From a virus, in IMG/VR virus record IMGVR_UViG_3300047678_000436, positions 1 through 41,024 of that record: a stretch of DNA of 41,024 nucleotides; one strand, given 5' to 3'. Each line of letters starts with the position of its first letter. The stretch's first letter is position 1. The position numbers were made by a program, and so were the translations under genes. Positions 22,340 to 31,869 of this stretch are shown one piece after another. The notes beneath the pieces are model-generated. The model ran no database searches. It worked only from the letters and a program-made list of their open reading frames with translations, and was not told where the DNA came from.

Positions 22340-24925
22340 ATGCCGGCGCCGATCTATTTCAGCGAGACACCGCCGGCGGCGATCGCCGACGTGCGGATCC
22401 AGCCGCAGGCGTTGCCGAACTTTACCGGCGTCCGTTTCGGCGAAGTGCTCACCGCCGGCGCCGAGTTTGTCGGCGCGCTTGCCGCCGGCCAGGCCGAAAC
22501 GCGGAAGGCGAAGGCGACCAGCGGCTATCTCACGGAGCTCGCCGCGCTCGAGGACAGCTACGCGCAGGACCCTGACTACCAGAACGCCCCGCTCCGCTTC
22601 GACGCGGCGGCGAGCGAGCTGAGGGCGAAGTATCTCAACGACGCCAAGCTCGGCGCGGCCGATCAGGCGCAGCTCGACCTCACCTTCAACCGGATGCAGG
22701 TATCGAGCGCCGGCGGCGTCAAGGCGAAGGCGCTGGCGCGCGAGGCCGCCGACAATGCCGCGGCGCTCGACGGCCTGCAGCTCACCCTGTCCCGCCAGGC
22801 GGCGGCATCGGGCAGCCCGACCGAGCGGGCCGCCTATACCGCGCAATTCGAGGAGCGCGTCGGCGGCGCCGTCCGCAGCGGCTGGATCCCGGCAACCGCC
22901 GGCGAGAACTACCTGCAGAAATTCCGCTCGACCCTCGACGAGGCCGACATCCTGGCGGGCATCCAGACGAACCCGGCGGCGATCGCCGCGGCGCTCGACC
23001 AGCCCGACAGCTTCGCCTCGCTCGATCCGGTGACGCGGGCACGCTATCGCGCGATCGCCGCCGGCGAGGCCGACCAGGCGGGCATCGACGCCCTCGGCTT
23101 CACCGCCGAGACGAACCCGGCCGCGGCGATGCTGACCCTCAATCGCATCATCGACCCGAAGGTGGCGACGGACGTTTTCGACCGCGGCATCATCGTGCAG
23201 GAGAGCGGCGGTGACGCCGGCGCCGTCAGTCCGAAGGGCGCCCTCGGCGTCAGCCAGGTCATGCCCGAGACGGCGCGCGACATGGCACGGTTGCTCGGGC
23301 GGAAGGACATCGCCGCCCTCGGCGACGCCGACCTGAAGAAGACGCTCCTCGCCGATCCGCTCCTCAACCGCCAGCTCGGCCTCGCCTACTGGAACCAGCA
23401 GCTCGAGCGGTTCGACGGCAACGCCGCCCTGGCGCTCGCCGCCTACAATGCCGGCCCGGCGAACGCCGACCGCTGGCAGGCGAAGGCGATCGCCGAGTTT
23501 GGCGCGGATTTCACGCCGGCCGAGCTGGTCAGCGTCATCAGCTACGGCGAGACGCAGGACTACGTCATGAAGGTGTTCGGCCATGTCGGCGCCGACATCG
23601 CCGGCGCCGGGCTGACACCGCACGGGAGGGCGCGCGCGTGGAGCGCCGTCGAGACGGCGACCGCCGGCGCCAACAACGAGCGGCTGAAGGCGATCAGGGA
23701 CATGGCCGCGCTCGAGCGCGACGCCACCGATCCGCTCGACATGATCAAGGCCGGGCTGCGCGTCGACGACGGCACGACGGCCGCCTACATCGCGACGCAG
23801 CGCCAGGCGGCGGCCGCCGGCGATCGCGAGGCGGCGAAGGAGGTGCAGCGGGCCGAGACGATGCTGGCGATGAAGCCGATCGTCGATGAGGCATGGACGC
23901 AACCCGTGACAGAAACGCGGGCGATGCTGCAGGCGGCCGAGACGGCGCTCGCCGACAATCCGAGCCCCGAGCTCGCTGACCGCGTCGCGGTGCTGCGCGA
24001 AGTGACCGACGAGATCGAGAAGAAGCGGAACGACGATCCGATCGCGCTTGGCGTCCGGGCAGGGCGGTTCCGCGAGGTGACGCTCGATCCGAACGCCCCG
24101 GCGAACGACCGCGGCTTCGCCAATGCGCTTCTCTATCGCGGCAACCAGGCGATCGACGCGGCCGCGCATTTCGGCGGCAAGGTGCTGCCCTTCCACCCGG
24201 CCGAGGCCTCGGCGATCAAGGACCGGCTGGCAAAGGCCCCGGAGGGCGAAAAGCTGGCGGTGCTGACCACCATGGCCGGCGCGATGAGCAAGCCGGCCTT
24301 TCGTGCGGCAATCGGTCAGCTCGAGCTCGATCCGTTGACCGAGGCCGCGGCCATCTTCGGCGTCGAGCGGCCGGGCCTGGCGCGCCAGATCCTGCACGGC
24401 GCCGAGCTCCTCAAATCCGAGGGCGTCGCCAAGCCGGCGAAAGAGTTGCGCGAGGCGCTCGGCAATGCGGTCGGCGGCGAGCTGTGGCCCGACCCGCAGA
24501 TGCTCGACGCGGTCGCGAGCGCCGCGACGGCGGTCTATGTCGCGGCGCGCGGCGGCAACGCCTCGCTCTTCGACGCCGATGACGCCGGCGCGCTCGAGGA
24601 AGCGATCGAGGCGGTGACCGGGCCGATCGTATCGCGAAACGGCGTCAAGGTCCCGGCGCCGCCGTCGATGACGGCGGATGCCTTCGAGGCGCGCCTCGAC
24701 GCGCTCACCGACCAGGACCTCGACAGGTTCGGCGGCGCCGTCGACCGCACCGGCCGAGCGATGACCGGAGAGACGATCGCCGGCTACGGGATCCTCCGAT
24801 CGCTGACACCTGGCGGCAGCCGCTACGTCGTCGGCATGCCGTCCTCGTCGGCGCCGGACGGCTTCGCGCCCGTCCTCACCAAGGCCGGCCGGCCCCTGGT
24901 CATCGACATGGCGACGATGCCATGA
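22340..24925 (+). CDS. Internal virion protein with lytic transglycosylase domain
   Basis: An 861-residue protein with a strong ribosome binding site (GAGGAGG). Residues about 275-415 are an SLT-type lytic transglycosylase: catalytic Glu288 in IIVQESGG, GALGVSQVMPETA, AYNAGPANADRW and SYGETQDYVMKVFG, all in the right order. The rest is long helices without other motifs. The enzyme cuts peptidoglycan so that the ejected tail extension can cross the wall. In T7 this activity is on gp16, while here it is on the first of three large internal proteins. Confidence 0.9.
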   Translation: MPAPIYFSETPPAAIADVRIQPQALPNFTGVRFGEVLTAGAEFVGALAAGQAETRKAKATSGYLTELAALEDSYAQDPDYQNAPLRFDAAASELRAKYLNDAKLGAADQAQLDLTFNRMQVSSAGGVKAKALAREAADNAAALDGLQLTLSRQAAASGSPTERAAYTAQFEERVGGAVRSGWIPATAGENYLQKFRSTLDEADILAGIQTNPAAIAAALDQPDSFASLDPVTRARYRAIAAGEADQAGIDALGFTAETNPAAAMLTLNRIIDPKVATDVFDRGIIVQESGGDAGAVSPKGALGVSQVMPETARDMARLLGRKDIAALGDADLKKTLLADPLLNRQLGLAYWNQQLERFDGNAALALAAYNAGPANADRWQAKAIAEFGADFTPAELVSVISYGETQDYVMKVFGHVGADIAGAGLTPHGRARAWSAVETATAGANNERLKAIRDMAALERDATDPLDMIKAGLRVDDGTTAAYIATQRQAAAAGDREAAKEVQRAETMLAMKPIVDEAWTQPVTETRAMLQAAETALADNPSPELADRVAVLREVTDEIEKKRNDDPIALGVRAGRFREVTLDPNAPANDRGFANALLYRGNQAIDAAAHFGGKVLPFHPAEASAIKDRLAKAPEGEKLAVLTTMAGAMSKPAFRAAIGQLELDPLTEAAAIFGVERPGLARQILHGAELLKSEGVAKPAKELREALGNAVGGELWPDPQMLDAVASAATAVYVAARGGNASLFDADDAGALEEAIEAVTGPIVSRNGVKVPAPPSMTADAFEARLDALTDQDLDRFGGAVDRTGRAMTGETIAGYGILRSLTPGGSRYVVGMPSSSAPDGFAPVLTKAGRPLVIDMATMP

Positions 24926-27900
24926 CCGACTGGCAGACCGCCGAGAACGCCTATCTCGACGAGCTGGCGACGCGACCCGCAGCGCGGCCGCCGGCGACGA
25001 TCGGCGAGATATGGTCGGCGAGCTGGGGCGCCGCCGGGCTCGACACGATGTTCGGCTCGCACGCCGTCACCGACGATGCCTTGCGCGAGTATCGCGAAGC
25101 GGTGGAGCACGCCACGGGCAAGAGCCTCGTCCAGCTCGCCGGCGAACAGGGGCGCCAGGCGGCGATCTATGCCGGCCACCACAGCGAGGAAGACGAGGCC
25201 GCCGTGCTCGGCGCCGCCCTCGGCACGGTCGATCCGGAGACCCGCCAGCACCTGGTGCAGCTTTCGGACTACCGCAAGCGCGCGGCGGAGAAGGCGGCGC
25301 TCCTCGAGCGTCGCGCCGCCGACGTCGGCGAAGGCACCTACACCTTCGGCGGACAGGCCGTGTCCTTCATCGCCGGCCTGGCGCGGGTCGCGGTCGACCC
25401 CGTCAACCTCGTGACGACGGTGTTCGGCGGACCGCTGAAGGGTCCGGTCCTGAAGATGCTCGGCCGCGAGGCGCTCATCGGCGCCGGCGCGCAGGCGATC
25501 CAGGAGCCGGCGATCGAGACCGAGCGGGCGCGCCTCGGCCTCGAGAGCGGCCTCGGCCGCGCCGCCGCGAACATCGGCATGGCCGCCGGCGGCGCCGCGG
25601 GCCTCTCGCTCGTCTTCCGTGGCGCCGCTGCGGGCTTGCGCCGGCTTCGCGGCAGCGGCGAACGACCGCCGCCGCTCGACGGCGTGACGCCGGAGGATTT
25701 CGACGCGGCGGCGCTGCACGCCGAGCGGGATGAACTCGTCGACGCGCTGGCGGCGCCGCCGACGCCGGCGGGCCGGGCGCGCTCGGCCGAGAAAGTCGAC
25801 GCCGCGGCGGTAGCCATCGAGGGCGGCCGGACGCTCGCCGAAGATACGGCGCCGGCGCCGGCCATCGCCGGTGACATCTTCGGCCCGCCGCGGCCCGATC
25901 CGACGCTGACCTTCCAGCCGAAGCGCATCGTCTACTTCGACGGGGCGCGCGAGACGATCATCCGGCCGGGCGGCGCTCGTATGACCGTGCGGCCGGCGGT
26001 GATCGAGCTCAGCGACCTCATCGTCAGCCATTCGATCGACGGCAAACCGAACGCCAGCTATCCGGCGGCGCTGCAGCCGCGCGACCGCGAGGCCGCGGCG
26101 TCGCGATCGTTCATCGCCGAGCGTGCCGCCGAGCTCGAGCCCGAGCTCCTCGGCGCCTCGCCGACGGCGGCCGAGGGCGCGCCGATCGCCGGGCCGGACG
26201 GCGTCATCGAAAGCGGCAACGGCCGCACGATGATGATCGCGCGGGCCTACGATCGTCATCCGGAGCGCGCCGCGGCCTATCGCGGCTTCCTCGAGCAGCA
26301 GGGCTACGATCTCGAGGGCTTCGAGTTTCCGGTCCTGGTCCGCATCCGCGAGGGCGACCTGGCGGACCGGGCCGCCTTCGCCCGCGAAGCGAACATCTCG
26401 CCCATCGCCGGCATGTCGGCGCGCGAGCGGGCGTTCGCCGATGCGAAGCGCCTCGACGATCACATGCTGGCGCTGTGGCAGCCGGGCGAGACGTCGTCCC
26501 TCGCCAACGCGAAGTTCGTGCGTGCCTTTGCCGAGCGCGTCGTCGCGCCGGAGGAGCGGCCGCAATTCGTCTCGGCCGACAATCGGCTTTCGGCGGACGG
26601 CGCGGCGCGGGTCGAGGCGGCGCTCGTCGCGCGGGCCTGGGGCGAGCAGGACATCGTCTCGGCGCTCTACGAAGCCGCGGCGCCGACGTCGAAGGCGATC
26701 CTCGGCGCGCTCGCCGACACGGCGCCGATGGCGGCGCGGCTGAAGCTGGCGATCGCCGAGGATCGCGTGCCGGCAGCGAGCGACGTCACGGGGGACATCA
26801 TTGCGGCGTTTCGCATCGTCGAGCGAGCGCGGGCCGAGCGGTTGCCCGCGACGTCGCTCCTCGACCAGGTCGACCTCGAGCGTGGCGCCGTACCCGAAAA
26901 GGTGCGGCGCGCCGCCGAGCTCTTCTTCCGCGAGGACAAGGAAGGGCGCGATCCGTTCTTCATGCCGGCCGGCCGCGAGCTAATCGCGGCGCGGATCGAC
27001 GCGGCGATCGGCAAGGCGATCGACCAGCAGAACGCCGTCGGCGATCTCTTCGGTGGCGAGCTCGACAGCGGCGGCATCCTCCGGGCGGCGAAGCTCGCCG
27101 GCGAGGACCTCGGCGACCAGGTGCTGCCGCCGCCGAACGACCTCGTCTCGGCCGAGAGTTTCCTGCGTCAGCCGTTCGAGACGATCGACGAGCTCTATGT
27201 CCATGTCGCGGCCCACCAGGCCGAGCTCGACACGATCGGCAAGGCGATCGCGGCCGAGCTGGGGATCGAGTTCAAGACGACGGGACCGAAGGCCCGTGCC
27301 ACCGCCGAGGCGAAGCTGGCGCGCAAGGGCTACAAGTCCGCGGCGCAGCTCACCGACGTCGTCCGCGCCGGCCTCGTCGTGGCGACGCCCGACCAGGCCG
27401 ACCAGGCAATCGCGCTCCTCACCCGGCATTTCGATGTGCTCGACGAGGGCTGGGTGCGGACGCCGGCGGGCTATCTCGACCGCAAGGCGATGGTGCGCTT
27501 CGCGGATGGCATGGTCGGCGAGGTCCAGTTCTGGGAGCCGAACCTTTTCGCGGCAAAGAAGGCGAGCGGATCAAAGCTCTACACGGAAGCACGCGCCCTC
27601 GACGCGCGCGACCCGCGCCACATCGAGCTCAACCGGCAGATGGAAGAGCTCTACTCGGCGGCGCTCGCATCGGCGGCGCCGGCCTGGGCGGTGTTGGGGA
27701 GATCCAGCACGCCGAACCTTGCCTCGAAGGTGCTGCGCCAGTTGTCCTCACGCAGCACCCGGCCGCTATCGGCAACTTCGGCAGGGTTGACCAGGGTCCA
27801 AGGCTCGCCAGGAGCGAGGACGGCGAAGGCGGCGGGCACCGACCAGTCGATGACGGCGGGCCGCAGCTCCCAGTTGACGAAGACCATCGGCGCTTCTCCT

Positions 27901-28149
27901 GACCCCGAAATAAGCGCGTCGCCGGCGGAAGGCAAGGGCGTTGTCGGCGATCCGGCGATCGCCAGCGAGGCGACGCGGATCCTCGACGAGGCCGGTGGCG
28001 ATTTCGAGATCGTCGTCCCCGGCGATGACGGCACGCCCATGAAGGTATCGGCGCGCGCGTCGATCGCCGAGGCCGAGGAGGACGCGGCGGCCGCCGGCGA
28101 GCTCTTCGCCTGCATCGGCGCGACCGCGGCAAGGGAGACGGCAGCATGA
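24922..28149 (+). CDS. Polyvalent-type internal virion protein with ParB/DdrB-like and RelA/SpoT-like domains
   Basis: A 1075-residue protein in the internal virion position. The N-terminal third is helical with hydrophobic stretches. About 331-640 is a ParB-like domain of the DdrB type: RIVYFDGARETIIRPGG, VSHSIDGKPNASYP, GVIESGNGRTMMIARAYD and SADNRLSADGAARVEAAL. About 750-913 resembles a RelA/SpoT nucleotidyltransferase: KLARKGYKSAAQLTDVVRAG, GYLDRKAMVRF, GEVQFWEPNLFAAK and KLYTEAR. Such multi-domain proteins are called polyvalent proteins and are thought to act in the host after injection. About 925-989 is Ser/Thr/Arg-rich and reads like a linker; it overlaps a coding-looking minus-strand gene. 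The end (about 990-1075) is normal again. It overlaps both neighbours by ATGA. Confidence 0.8.
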   Translation: MTDWQTAENAYLDELATRPAARPPATIGEIWSASWGAAGLDTMFGSHAVTDDALREYREAVEHATGKSLVQLAGEQGRQAAIYAGHHSEEDEAAVLGAALGTVDPETRQHLVQLSDYRKRAAEKAALLERRAADVGEGTYTFGGQAVSFIAGLARVAVDPVNLVTTVFGGPLKGPVLKMLGREALIGAGAQAIQEPAIETERARLGLESGLGRAAANIGMAAGGAAGLSLVFRGAAAGLRRLRGSGERPPPLDGVTPEDFDAAALHAERDELVDALAAPPTPAGRARSAEKVDAAAVAIEGGRTLAEDTAPAPAIAGDIFGPPRPDPTLTFQPKRIVYFDGARETIIRPGGARMTVRPAVIELSDLIVSHSIDGKPNASYPAALQPRDREAAASRSFIAERAAELEPELLGASPTAAEGAPIAGPDGVIESGNGRTMMIARAYDRHPERAAAYRGFLEQQGYDLEGFEFPVLVRIREGDLADRAAFAREANISPIAGMSARERAFADAKRLDDHMLALWQPGETSSLANAKFVRAFAERVVAPEERPQFVSADNRLSADGAARVEAALVARAWGEQDIVSALYEAAAPTSKAILGALADTAPMAARLKLAIAEDRVPAASDVTGDIIAAFRIVERARAERLPATSLLDQVDLERGAVPEKVRRAAELFFREDKEGRDPFFMPAGRELIAARIDAAIGKAIDQQNAVGDLFGGELDSGGILRAAKLAGEDLGDQVLPPPNDLVSAESFLRQPFETIDELYVHVAAHQAELDTIGKAIAAELGIEFKTTGPKARATAEAKLARKGYKSAAQLTDVVRAGLVVATPDQADQAIALLTRHFDVLDEGWVRTPAGYLDRKAMVRFADGMVGEVQFWEPNLFAAKKASGSKLYTEARALDARDPRHIELNRQMEELYSAALASAAPAWAVLGRSSTPNLASKVLRQLSSRSTRPLSATSAGLTRVQGSPGARTAKAAGTDQSMTAGRSSQLTKTIGASPDPEISASPAEGKGVVGDPAIASEATRILDEAGGDFEIVVPGDDGTPMKVSARASIAEAEEDAAAAGELFACIGATAARETAA
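27651..27887 (-). CDS. Antisense 78-residue gene nested in the polyvalent gene
   Basis: On the strand opposite to its surroundings, an ATG at 27887 follows AGGAGA nine bases upstream, a strong ribosome binding site. The 78-residue product begins MVFVNWELRPAVIDWSVPAA, continues with APGEPWTLVNPAEVADSGRV and WRSTFEARFGVLDL, and ends in an Ala-rich tail. Codons almost all end in G or C, as in true genes here, whereas the plus-strand frame through the same bases uses AGA, TCA, CTA, ATA and other A/T-ending codons and encodes Ser/Thr/Arg-rich sequence. Four Trp residues and an even composition also favour real coding. The function is unknown and no family is recognised. Confidence 0.65.
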   Translation of the reverse strand: MVFVNWELRPAVIDWSVPAAFAVLAPGEPWTLVNPAEVADSGRVLREDNWRSTFEARFGVLDLPNTAQAGAADASAAE

Positions 28150-30752
28150 CGGCAAGACGATGCTTCACCAGCAAGGTCGCCGCCGGCGTCGTCTCGCAGC
28201 GCGCCGGGCAGAAGATCCTCGACATGATCGACGGCCTCGAGAAGCACCACCGGGGCAAGATCGGCAGCGCCGCCGGCGCCGTAAAGGCTGCCGCCGAAGC
28301 CGGCGAGGCGGCGATGCTGGCGGCTTCGCGGCGCGCCGACCTGGTCCGCCGATCGGCGATCGCGCAGGCGAACGTGCTGCGCTCGTTCAAGGTCTATGAC
28401 GACCTCATGGGCGACCTCAAGCGCCAGGGCAAGGCGCCGCTCATGGTGCAGCTCGCCGCGAAGCGCATCGGCGCGGCGCCGTCGCCGCTCAACGCCGCAA
28501 TGCGCTCGATGCTCGCCCGGGACCCGCACGAGATCGCGACCTGGTCGAACGCCTTCTACCTCGCCCGCGACATCCGCGGCCGCGCCCACGCCAAGTTCGC
28601 CGAGGCGATCGAGTTCCTGCGGCCGAAGGCCCTCGGCTTCAAGGCCGAGCTCGCCCGCGAGCTCGAGGTGCTGCGCGCGCTCTACGGCAAGACCGACGTC
28701 GACCCCGAGGTGCGGGCCGTCGCCGAGGCATGGGGGGCGAAGGAAGGCGTCGCCGAGGATCTGCGGCTGCAGTTCGTCGACGCCGGCGGCGCCTTGCCGG
28801 AGCGGAAAAACTGGCGCCTGCCGAACCCGACGATCGACGACGCCAAGGTGCGCGCCCTCGGGCCGGAGAAGTTCAAGGAGCTGGTCCGCGCCCATGCCGA
28901 CCGGCCGGCGATGATCGATTTCGAGACCGACCTGCCGATGACCGACGCGCGCTTCGAGAAGCTCCTCGAGGAGGCCACAAGCGGCTTTCTCTCGGGCCAC
29001 GTCGACGGGCTGCCATCGGCGGCGCCGCGCGGCCGGCCGATGCTCGCCAACAGCCGCGATTTTCCCCGGTTCTTCGTCTGGAAATCGGCGGAGAGCTGGC
29101 TGGCGATCGCCGACCAGGTCGGCACGCACAACTCGGTCTATGAGGCGATGACCGGCCACATTCACGACATGGCGCGCGACGTCGCCATGATGCGGATCTT
29201 TGGCCCGAACCCGGAGGCGACGAAGCGCTTCATCCTCGACCTCTTCGCCCGCGAGCCCGGCCGCCTGCAGCTGTCCGCCGAGGAAGCCGGCCAGAGCCTC
29301 AAGCGCGCCGTCAAGACCAACCGCCGGCTCGACGCCTCGACCCGGCGCCAGGTGCGATCGTTCGAGGGGCTTTGGGCCGAGGTAACCGGCGCCAACCGCA
29401 TTCCGGTCGACGCCGAGCTCGGCAAGACGGTCGGCGACGTCCGCTCGGCGCTGGTCGCGGCGCAAATGGGATCGGCGATCATCGCCTCGCTCAGCGACAC
29501 GGTGACGACGACGATGGCGGCGCGCTTCGCCGGCTTGCCCGTCATGAACGTCCTCGGCCGCGCCGCGGCGATGATGAGCGAGAAGGGCGCCGAAATCTTC
29601 TCGGCCCAGCAGGGGCTGATCGCCGACAGCATCGGCCAGGCGATGGGCTCGGCCGACCGCATCATGGGCGAGACGATCCGCACCGGGACGATCGCCAAGA
29701 TGGGCAGCGCGGTCATCCGCGCCTCGGGGCTCCGGCGCTGGACGGCGACGCTTCGCAACGCCTTCGGCCTCGAAATGATGGCGCATGTCGCGCGCGAGCG
29801 GGAGACGGCATTCGCCCAACTCGATCCGACCTTCCGCCAGGCGCTTGCCCGGCACGGCATCGACGAGGCGGACTGGAAGGTAATCGCCGCGGCCGAGCCG
29901 AACGAGCCGCGGCCGAACGCCCTGTTTACCCGGCCGATGGACGTCGCCGAGGCGGGGACGCCGGCGGCCCGGGCCGCGTCGGAAAAGCTCGCCAAGCTCA
30001 TCCACACCGAAATGGACTATGCCGTCATCGAGAACGACGCGATCGCGCGGGCGGTCCTCGTCGGCGACAGCCGGCCGGGCACGGCATGGGGCGAGATCCG
30101 GCGCGGCTTCGGCTTCTACCGGAATTTCACGACGAGCTTCATCGCGCTCCACTTCGCCCGCGCCTTCGCCCGCGGCTTCGACGGGCAGCGGCTGACGCAC
30201 GGCGCGCTCACCTTCCTCGGCATGACTGCCATGGGAGCGCTTTCGCTGCAGGCGAAGCAGCTCCTGCAGGGGCGCGATCCGTACTCCTTCGACCCGACGA
30301 CGAGCAATGGTTTACGCGCCTTCGGCGCCAGCATCCTGCAGGGCGGCGGGCTCGGCGTCTTCGGCGACATCTTCTTCGTCGACAAGACCCGATACGGCAA
30401 CTCCTGGGCCACGATCGTCGCTGGCCCGCAAATGTCGGCGATCGAAAGCGTGCTTGGCGATTTCCTCATCCGCAACTTCCAGCGCCTGGCGCAGGGCGAG
30501 GAGACGCATTTCCTCGGGGACGCGCTCTACATCGGGGCGCGCTACACGCCCGGCGCCTCGCTCTGGTACATGCGCCTCGCCTTCCAGCGGGCGATCGTTG
30601 ACCAGCTCGCCAGGATGATCGACCCGCGCGCGTCCGACCGCTTCCGGCGGATGGAAAAGCTGGCGCGGAAGAATTGGGGACAGGAGTTCTGGTGGGCGCC
30701 CGGCGAGGCGACGCCGTCTCGTGTCCCGGCGATCGTCGGAGCCGCGCCATGA
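28146..30752 (+). CDS. Large internal virion protein (T7 gp16-like position)
   Basis: An 868-residue protein, mostly helical, overlapping the preceding gene by ATGA. It contains FYLARDIRGRAHAKFAEAIE, WKSAESWLAIADQVGTHNSV, HDMARDVAMMRIFGPNPEAT, a hydrophobic stretch FGFYRNFTTSFIALHFARAF, and near the end FGASILQGGGLGVFGDIFF. No transglycosylase motif is visible. Together with the two preceding proteins it would form the ejectosome that carries DNA into the cell; this follows from its place before the tail fibre and from similar prophage proteins. Confidence 0.75.
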   Translation: MTARRCFTSKVAAGVVSQRAGQKILDMIDGLEKHHRGKIGSAAGAVKAAAEAGEAAMLAASRRADLVRRSAIAQANVLRSFKVYDDLMGDLKRQGKAPLMVQLAAKRIGAAPSPLNAAMRSMLARDPHEIATWSNAFYLARDIRGRAHAKFAEAIEFLRPKALGFKAELARELEVLRALYGKTDVDPEVRAVAEAWGAKEGVAEDLRLQFVDAGGALPERKNWRLPNPTIDDAKVRALGPEKFKELVRAHADRPAMIDFETDLPMTDARFEKLLEEATSGFLSGHVDGLPSAAPRGRPMLANSRDFPRFFVWKSAESWLAIADQVGTHNSVYEAMTGHIHDMARDVAMMRIFGPNPEATKRFILDLFAREPGRLQLSAEEAGQSLKRAVKTNRRLDASTRRQVRSFEGLWAEVTGANRIPVDAELGKTVGDVRSALVAAQMGSAIIASLSDTVTTTMAARFAGLPVMNVLGRAAAMMSEKGAEIFSAQQGLIADSIGQAMGSADRIMGETIRTGTIAKMGSAVIRASGLRRWTATLRNAFGLEMMAHVARERETAFAQLDPTFRQALARHGIDEADWKVIAAAEPNEPRPNALFTRPMDVAEAGTPAARAASEKLAKLIHTEMDYAVIENDAIARAVLVGDSRPGTAWGEIRRGFGFYRNFTTSFIALHFARAFARGFDGQRLTHGALTFLGMTAMGALSLQAKQLLQGRDPYSFDPTTSNGLRAFGASILQGGGLGVFGDIFFVDKTRYGNSWATIVAGPQMSAIESVLGDFLIRNFQRLAQGEETHFLGDALYIGARYTPGASLWYMRLAFQRAIVDQLARMIDPRASDRFRRMEKLARKNWGQEFWWAPGEATPSRVPAIVGAAP

Positions 30753-31861
30753 CCGTCTCGACCACAGCTTCCTATGGCGACCGTTCGTGGACCGGCGTCG
30801 AGACGACGTTTGCGCCGGGGTTCCGGGCACAGTCGGCCGCCCATGTCGAGGCGGACTTCACCGACGCGCTCGGCGTCGTCACGGCGCTGACCCGCGGCGT
30901 CCACTTCTCGGCGGCGATCGACGGCGGCGGCAACGTCTCCTGTGCGCCGATCGCGCTGCCGCCGGCGCCGGGAACGATCCGCTTCTACCGCCTCACGCCA
31001 GCGCTGCAGGGCACCGACTTCGCCAATCTCGAAAGCTACGCGCCGGGGATCCACACGCTCCTCCATGACGCGGCCGCGCTCCGCGACCAGGAGCTCGCCC
31101 GCGACATCGCCGAGATCGCCGGCGAGGCGATCAATCGCGGCTGGTCGCCGGTGTTCGCCATCGTCGCCGATGGCGCGCGCCTCGTCCTGCAGATCGCCAG
31201 CTGGACCGGCGGCGACGGCACGGCGCCGGCGTCGGGCGCCTATGTCGGCGCGTCGGGCTTCGTCGGCACGGCGGCCGCGGCGGTCGACATCCGCGGCGCC
31301 GCCGGCGCCGGCACCGGCGACGTCGTCGGGCCGTCCGGCGGCACGCAGGCGATGCAGTTCGCCTTCTACTCGTCGACCACTGGCAAGGCGATCCGCGAAG
31401 GCTTGACCCTGTCGCCGGCGCAGCTCACGGCGAGCGTTTCAGACTATGCGCCGGGAAGTCTGGCGACGGCCTTCCTTGTCCGCCTCGACGCCAACGCCGC
31501 CTGGTCGATCACCGGCCTCACCGGCGGCGTCGCGCTCCGGCCGCTCCTCCTCGTCAACACCAGCGCCAGCATCATCACGCTCACCAACGAGGACGCGGCT
31601 TCGACGGCGGCCAACCGCTTTGCCTTCGGCGGCAACGTGCAGCTCGCCCAGCACGAGGCGGTGCTCATCGCCTGGGACCCGACGTCGTCGCGCTGGCGGC
31701 GGTTCGGCGGGGCGCTCCCCGACGCCAGCGTCAAGGCGCGGCACATCGGCGCCGGCGAGGTGACGCAGGTCAAGCTCGCCGCCGGCGCCGTGTCGGCCGA
31801 CAAGCTCGACGGCACCGTCGCCGCGACCGTCAACCTCTTCCCCTGGGCAACGTTTCACTAG
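30749..31861 (+). CDS. Tail fibre with T7 gp17-like N-terminus
   Basis: A 370-residue protein. The first 120 residues match the tail-attachment domain of T7-type fibres: FAPGFRAQSAAHVEADFTDA, TRGVHFSAAIDGGGNVSCAP, APGTIRFYRLTPALQGTDFA, then LLHDAAALRDQELARDIAE as the start of a coiled coil. The rest is Gly/Ala/Thr-rich with short beta stretches (NVQLAQHEAVLIAWDPTSSR, KARHIGAGEVTQVKLAAGAV), the pattern of trimeric fibre shafts. It probably anchors the separate tailspike downstream. Confidence 0.8.
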   Translation: MTVSTTASYGDRSWTGVETTFAPGFRAQSAAHVEADFTDALGVVTALTRGVHFSAAIDGGGNVSCAPIALPPAPGTIRFYRLTPALQGTDFANLESYAPGIHTLLHDAAALRDQELARDIAEIAGEAINRGWSPVFAIVADGARLVLQIASWTGGDGTAPASGAYVGASGFVGTAAAAVDIRGAAGAGTGDVVGPSGGTQAMQFAFYSSTTGKAIREGLTLSPAQLTASVSDYAPGSLATAFLVRLDANAAWSITGLTGGVALRPLLLVNTSASIITLTNEDAASTAANRFAFGGNVQLAQHEAVLIAWDPTSSRWRRFGGALPDASVKARHIGAGEVTQVKLAAGAVSADKLDGTVAATVNLFPWATFH

Positions 31862-31869
31862 GAGCCACC

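Noticed and set aside
21536-24397. Very long minus-strand open frame
   Set aside because: The Arg/Leu/Asp-rich product is typical of the antisense shadow of a GC-rich gene; the plus strand has the lytic transglycosylase motifs.
27888-30200. Upstream extension of the minus-strand nested gene to over 800 residues
   Set aside because: The extension is Arg/Asp-rich shadow of the next virion gene; only the last 78 residues have natural composition and a ribosome binding site.
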